From Dietzia psychralcaliphila (GTDB lineage Bacteria > Actinomycetota > Actinomycetes > Mycobacteriales > Mycobacteriaceae), in assembly GCF_003096095.1 (NCBI RefSeq), contig NZ_CP015453.1, positions 3,596,001-3,660,000 on the forward strand: 64,000 nt of DNA. Direction: 5' to 3'. Position 1 is the stretch's first letter. Each line of letters opens with the position of its first letter. The position numbers and the translations under genes were made by a program. A model generated the notes under the pieces. The model ran no database searches, was not told the DNA's origin, and worked only from the letters and a program-made list of their open reading frames with translations. This document shows positions 61,362-64,000 of the stretch, one piece after another.

Positions 61362-62528
61362 TCAGTAGAGGCCGGGCTTGATGTGGTCCCAGCCGTTCTC
61401 GAAGTTCTTGAGGAAGTTCGGCCAGTTGTGGAACCCGGTCTCGGCGTAGTCGACGCGATGCTCGACGCCGGCGCGGTCGAGTGCCTTCTCGAACGCCTTG
61501 GAGCCCTCGAGAACACCCATCTCGAGCAGCTGACCCAGGACCATGTTCATGAAGTCCACACCGCCGCCGTAGTTGGCGAAGTCGGCGGGGCCGGCGACGT
61601 TGCTGCCGGCCGAGAAGAACACGCGGGTGCCCTTGAGGTCCTCGGCGTGCGAGATCGTGTCGTTCTGCTCCCACCGCTCGCCGCGGTGCGGACCCCACAT
61701 GTTCTCGACGTTGCCGCCGCGGGTCTCCAGCGTGCCGCGGACGGTCTGGTAGCCCAACGCGTCCATGGTCGAGTAGTAGCCACTGAAGGACATGACTCCC
61801 TGGTAGGTCTCCGGGTAGGTTGCCGCCAGGTGCATGGCCGCCTGGCCGCCCATCGAGATGCCGCCGATCGCGTTCTTGCCGTTGGTATCCAGCCGCTCCT
61901 CGACGATCCCGGGCAACTCCTGGGCTAGGAACGTCTCCCACTTGTTGTAGCCCAGGACGGGGTCGGCATCCTCCCAGTCCGTGTAGTACGAGGCGTACGC
62001 GCCGGTCGGAACGACCACGTGGACGTTCTCGTTGCGCAGACGGTTGTCGATGCGAGCCTGATGGTTCCAGCCGGAGTTGTACTCGGGGGCATCGACGCCG
62101 TCGAGCATGTACAGGACCGGCGCCGGCCCGTCGGACACGCGCGAGGGCACGACCTCCAGGATGACCTCGCGTTTCATGGCCGCCGAGGTGACCTTCCAGT
62201 ACTCGTAGTCGCCGGACGTCCGCTCGACCTCGATGAACTCCGACTCCGTGATGTTCGGGTCTACCGGTCGGGGTTCGTTCCTCAGCGGCTGGGACGAGCC
62301 CTCCCCGTCGAGCGGCACATCGGCGGACCCGACGGAGCCGAGCGACCCGGCCGCCGAGCCGAGCGGCACCGATCCCACGGCCTCCATGATGGCTTCGAGA
62401 TCCTCGAGCCCGAGCGTGGAGGGGTCGATACTGGCGGTCTGCGCTCCGGCCGGGGCGACCGATCCGAGGGTCAGGGCCAAAGCGAGCGCGCCGGCGGTGG
62501 CGGCGAATCGGGGAAGTCGGACGGGCAT
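61362..62528 (-). CDS. Mycolyltransferase/esterase, Antigen 85 family
   Basis: 388 residues. Signal peptide of about 29 residues (end AGAQ), a ~70-residue low-complexity spacer, then an Antigen 85/Cmt-type domain. Nucleophile GISMGGQA (Ser225), FSGYYSTMD after it, and a C-terminal HNW containing the likely catalytic His (ETGFHNWPNFL). Such enzymes transfer mycolic acids to trehalose and arabinogalactan, which is the best taxonomic clue that the cell has a mycomembrane. Exact donor and acceptor cannot be inferred. Confidence 0.94.
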   Translation of the reverse strand: MPVRLPRFAATAGALALALTLGSVAPAGAQTASIDPSTLGLEDLEAIMEAVGSVPLGSAAGSLGSVGSADVPLDGEGSSQPLRNEPRPVDPNITESEFIEVERTSGDYEYWKVTSAAMKREVILEVVPSRVSDGPAPVLYMLDGVDAPEYNSGWNHQARIDNRLRNENVHVVVPTGAYASYYTDWEDADPVLGYNKWETFLAQELPGIVEERLDTNGKNAIGGISMGGQAAMHLAATYPETYQGVMSFSGYYSTMDALGYQTVRGTLETRGGNVENMWGPHRGERWEQNDTISHAEDLKGTRVFFSAGSNVAGPADFANYGGGVDFMNMVLGQLLEMGVLEGSKAFEKALDRAGVEHRVDYAETGFHNWPNFLKNFENGWDHIKPGLY

Positions 62529-62617
62529 GCGGCTCCAATGTTCTCAGTGGTGACTTGAGAACCTTAGCCGCAACAACCGATCTTCTTCCACTCACCGCAC
62601 GGGCACACTGCCCGGCC

Positions 62618-63115
62618 TCACGCTCCCCGCAGGGCCTCCTCCACGGCCTTCCGCAGGTCCTCCGGCTTCTTGTTGGGGCCGAATCGACCCACCACGGTGC
62701 CGTCACGCCCGATGAGGAATTTGGTGAAGTTCCAGGAGATCCGCCCACCCAGCAGACCCGATTCCTGCGCCTTGAGCCAGCGGTACAGCGGGTGAGTGCC
62801 CGATCCGTTGACCTCGATCTTGGAGAACAACGGGAATTCCACACCGAAGTTGCGCTCGCAGAACGACCCGATCTCCTCGTCCGAGCCCGGCTCCTGGTGC
62901 GCGAACTGATCACACGGGAAGCCCAGCACCACGAAGCCCTGGTCGCGGTACTCCTCGTACAACTTCTGCAGGCCCTTGTACTGCGGGGTGAATCCACACT
63001 TGCTGGCGGTATTGACCACCAGGACGACCTGACCGGCGTAGTCGGCGAGGTCCTTCTCGGTCCCGTCGACCAGGCCTGCCCGGAAGTCGGTGAGAGTGAC
63101 ATTGTCAGCGGGCAC
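62618..63115 (-). CDS. Glutathione peroxidase-like peroxidase
   Basis: 165 residues. Peroxidatic Cys40 in NTASKCGFTPQY (cysteine, not selenocysteine), Gln in FPCDQFAHQEP and Trp in ISWNFTKFLI complete the tetrad. Actinobacteria lack glutathione, so thioredoxin or mycothiol is the likely reductant. GTG 63115 has GAGGAGA upstream. It lies 91 bases after the MFS gene on the same strand. Confidence 0.95.
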   Translation of the reverse strand: MPADNVTLTDFRAGLVDGTEKDLADYAGQVVLVVNTASKCGFTPQYKGLQKLYEEYRDQGFVVLGFPCDQFAHQEPGSDEEIGSFCERNFGVEFPLFSKIEVNGSGTHPLYRWLKAQESGLLGGRISWNFTKFLIGRDGTVVGRFGPNKKPEDLRKAVEEALRGA

Positions 63116-63206
63116 GGCGCTTCTCCTCGTCGTCGTCATGACCGGCGGGGGACACCCGCCGACCGTCCCGAGAATTCCACACCCGGGGCCGGATGTGCAC
63201 CTGGTG

Positions 63207-64000
63207 TCACCGCGCCGCGGACGCCTCGGGCATCCGCAGCCCCGAGACCGCACCGATCAACCCGAGCACCGCGAGGAACACCAGCGCCCACTCGACCCCC
63301 GCCAGTGCGACGACCGAGCTGATGCCACCCACCACCAACAGGATGACCCCCATGGCCGAGTTGGAGACCGCGACGTAGGTCGTCCTCAGGTCGCCCTCGG
63401 CCACATCCACGACGTAGGTCTTGCGGCCCACGCGGACCCCGGAGTGCAAGAGGGTGAGCAGGAAGTACCCGCCCACGAAGAACACGGTGCCCACGGCGGA
63501 CGAACCGTCGAAACCGGGCATCGAGACCGCCACCACGAATCCCAGTGCCACGATCGAGGCGGCAGCGGCCGCCCAGGCCATGAGCCGGCGACTCGATCGG
63601 TCGGCGAGCCGGCCGAAGATCCGCCCCCCGATGAGCGAGGCGACCCCGGAGGCGAGGATGAAGCCGCCGAGCCCGGCCAGTGCGCCGGTGCCCGCCGCGA
63701 CGGACATCGACACGATGAACGGCGGGCTCAGCGATGACACGAGGATCAGACCCCGCACGGTGACGAACCTGCGGAACGTCTGGTCCTCGCGGAACAACCG
63801 GGCCGCCTCGGCGAACCAGGAACCGTCTCGTTCGCGATCGGCATCATCGGGGGCCTCGGGGGCGGCGGCAGCTCGGGTGCCGGAGCCTGTCCCGGTGCCG
63901 GCGTCATCCTCTCCACCCCTGGCGTACGCCTCCCCCGCCGGCTCGGTCACCCGCGAGTAGACCAGCGCCGAGAGCACCCACAGCACCGCTCCCCCGGCCA
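63207..64000 (-). CDS. MFS transporter, N-terminal part beyond window
   Basis: The last ~264 residues of a major-facilitator protein whose start lies outside the window. One membrane segment (GGAVLWVLSALVYSRV) is followed by an acidic cytoplasmic loop (DDADRERD) and about six more segments, including the motif GRIFGRLADRSSRRLM of the second half. The central loop fits the border between the two six-helix bundles. Substrate unknown. Confidence 0.85.
   Translation of the reverse strand, partial: AGGAVLWVLSALVYSRVTEPAGEAYARGGEDDAGTGTGSGTRAAAAPEAPDDADRERDGSWFAEAARLFREDQTFRRFVTVRGLILVSSLSPPFIVSMSVAAGTGALAGLGGFILASGVASLIGGRIFGRLADRSSRRLMAWAAAAASIVALGFVVAVSMPGFDGSSAVGTVFFVGGYFLLTLLHSGVRVGRKTYVVDVAEGDLRTTYVAVSNSAMGVILLVVGGISSVVALAGVEWALVFLAVLGLIGAVSGLRMPEASAAR

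Noticed and set aside
1-64000. Mobile element, prophage or genomic island
   Set aside because: No transposase, integrase, tRNA-flanked repeat or marked composition change was found.

Overview
The window is high-GC actinobacterial DNA with many GTG starts, 4-base ATGA/GTGA gene overlaps, a WhiB protein, Antigen-85-type mycolyltransferase and LppP/LprE- and MPT83-like secreted proteins. This points to a mycolic-acid-containing member of the Mycobacteriales; Dietzia is the best guess, but no rRNA or marker gene here proves it. No tRNA, rRNA, insertion sequence, integrase, prophage or CRISPR array was seen, so the region looks like ordinary chromosome with several accessory cassettes.

Layout. 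1-4.5 kb: a two-gene oxidoreductase operon (DapB-like plus SDR) behind a 34-bp perfect palindrome, Cu/Zn superoxide dismutase, and a divergent GlxA regulator/isochorismatase pair. 4.6-7.7 kb: a csoR-copZ-copA copper operon with its operator. 7.7-8.8 kb: a divergent LuxR-type response regulator and WhiB protein. 8.8-17.3 kb: O-methyltransferase, secreted lipase, a marR-MFS-yhhN operon, an alpha/beta hydrolase, a probable haloacetate dehalogenase, and two envelope proteins, one split by a frameshift in a homopolymer. 17.5-23.8 kb: acyl-CoA thioesterase, acyl-CoA dehydrogenase, P450, fatty-acyl-CoA ligase and a carboxymuconolactone-decarboxylase-like protein, together a lipid/alkane-type catabolic block. 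23.9-27.8 kb: a cobalamin riboswitch driving btuF-btuC-btuD and a PhnP-like metallohydrolase. 27.7-31 kb: MMPL transporter with its TetR regulator. 31.1-34.3 kb: a sulfur cassette (CstB-like persulfide dioxygenase, rhodanese, TauE exporter) preceded by a CsoR/CstR-type operator although no such regulator lies beside it. 34.5-42.6 kb: DUF421 protein, a Tat-exported subunit with a GMC oxidoreductase, an Ntn-hydrolase, a siderophore-interacting protein and a TrpXYZ-type ABC transporter. 42.7-50.5 kb: a compact glycan locus with five co-directional glycosyltransferases, a WcbI-like protein, and one divergent glycosyltransferase. 50.7-54.6 kb: two divergent DNA-repair-type genes, an esterase, a Ddn-like protein and a patatin. 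54.7-64 kb: glutaminase-STAS fusion, fasciclin lipoprotein, FAD-Rieske oxidoreductase, a MocR regulator divergent from an AlaT-like aminotransferase with shared operator boxes, mycolyltransferase, glutathione peroxidase, and an MFS gene cut by the window end.

Three themes cross gene boundaries. Two copies (and one half copy) of the same ~60-bp hairpin sit between genes. Short tandem repeats, often of 15-bp units, lie just upstream of genes. TACCC/GGGTA operators occur at both the copper and the sulfur operons. All functions are read from sequence and motif memory only; no database search was run. No gap between genes exceeds 300 bases.
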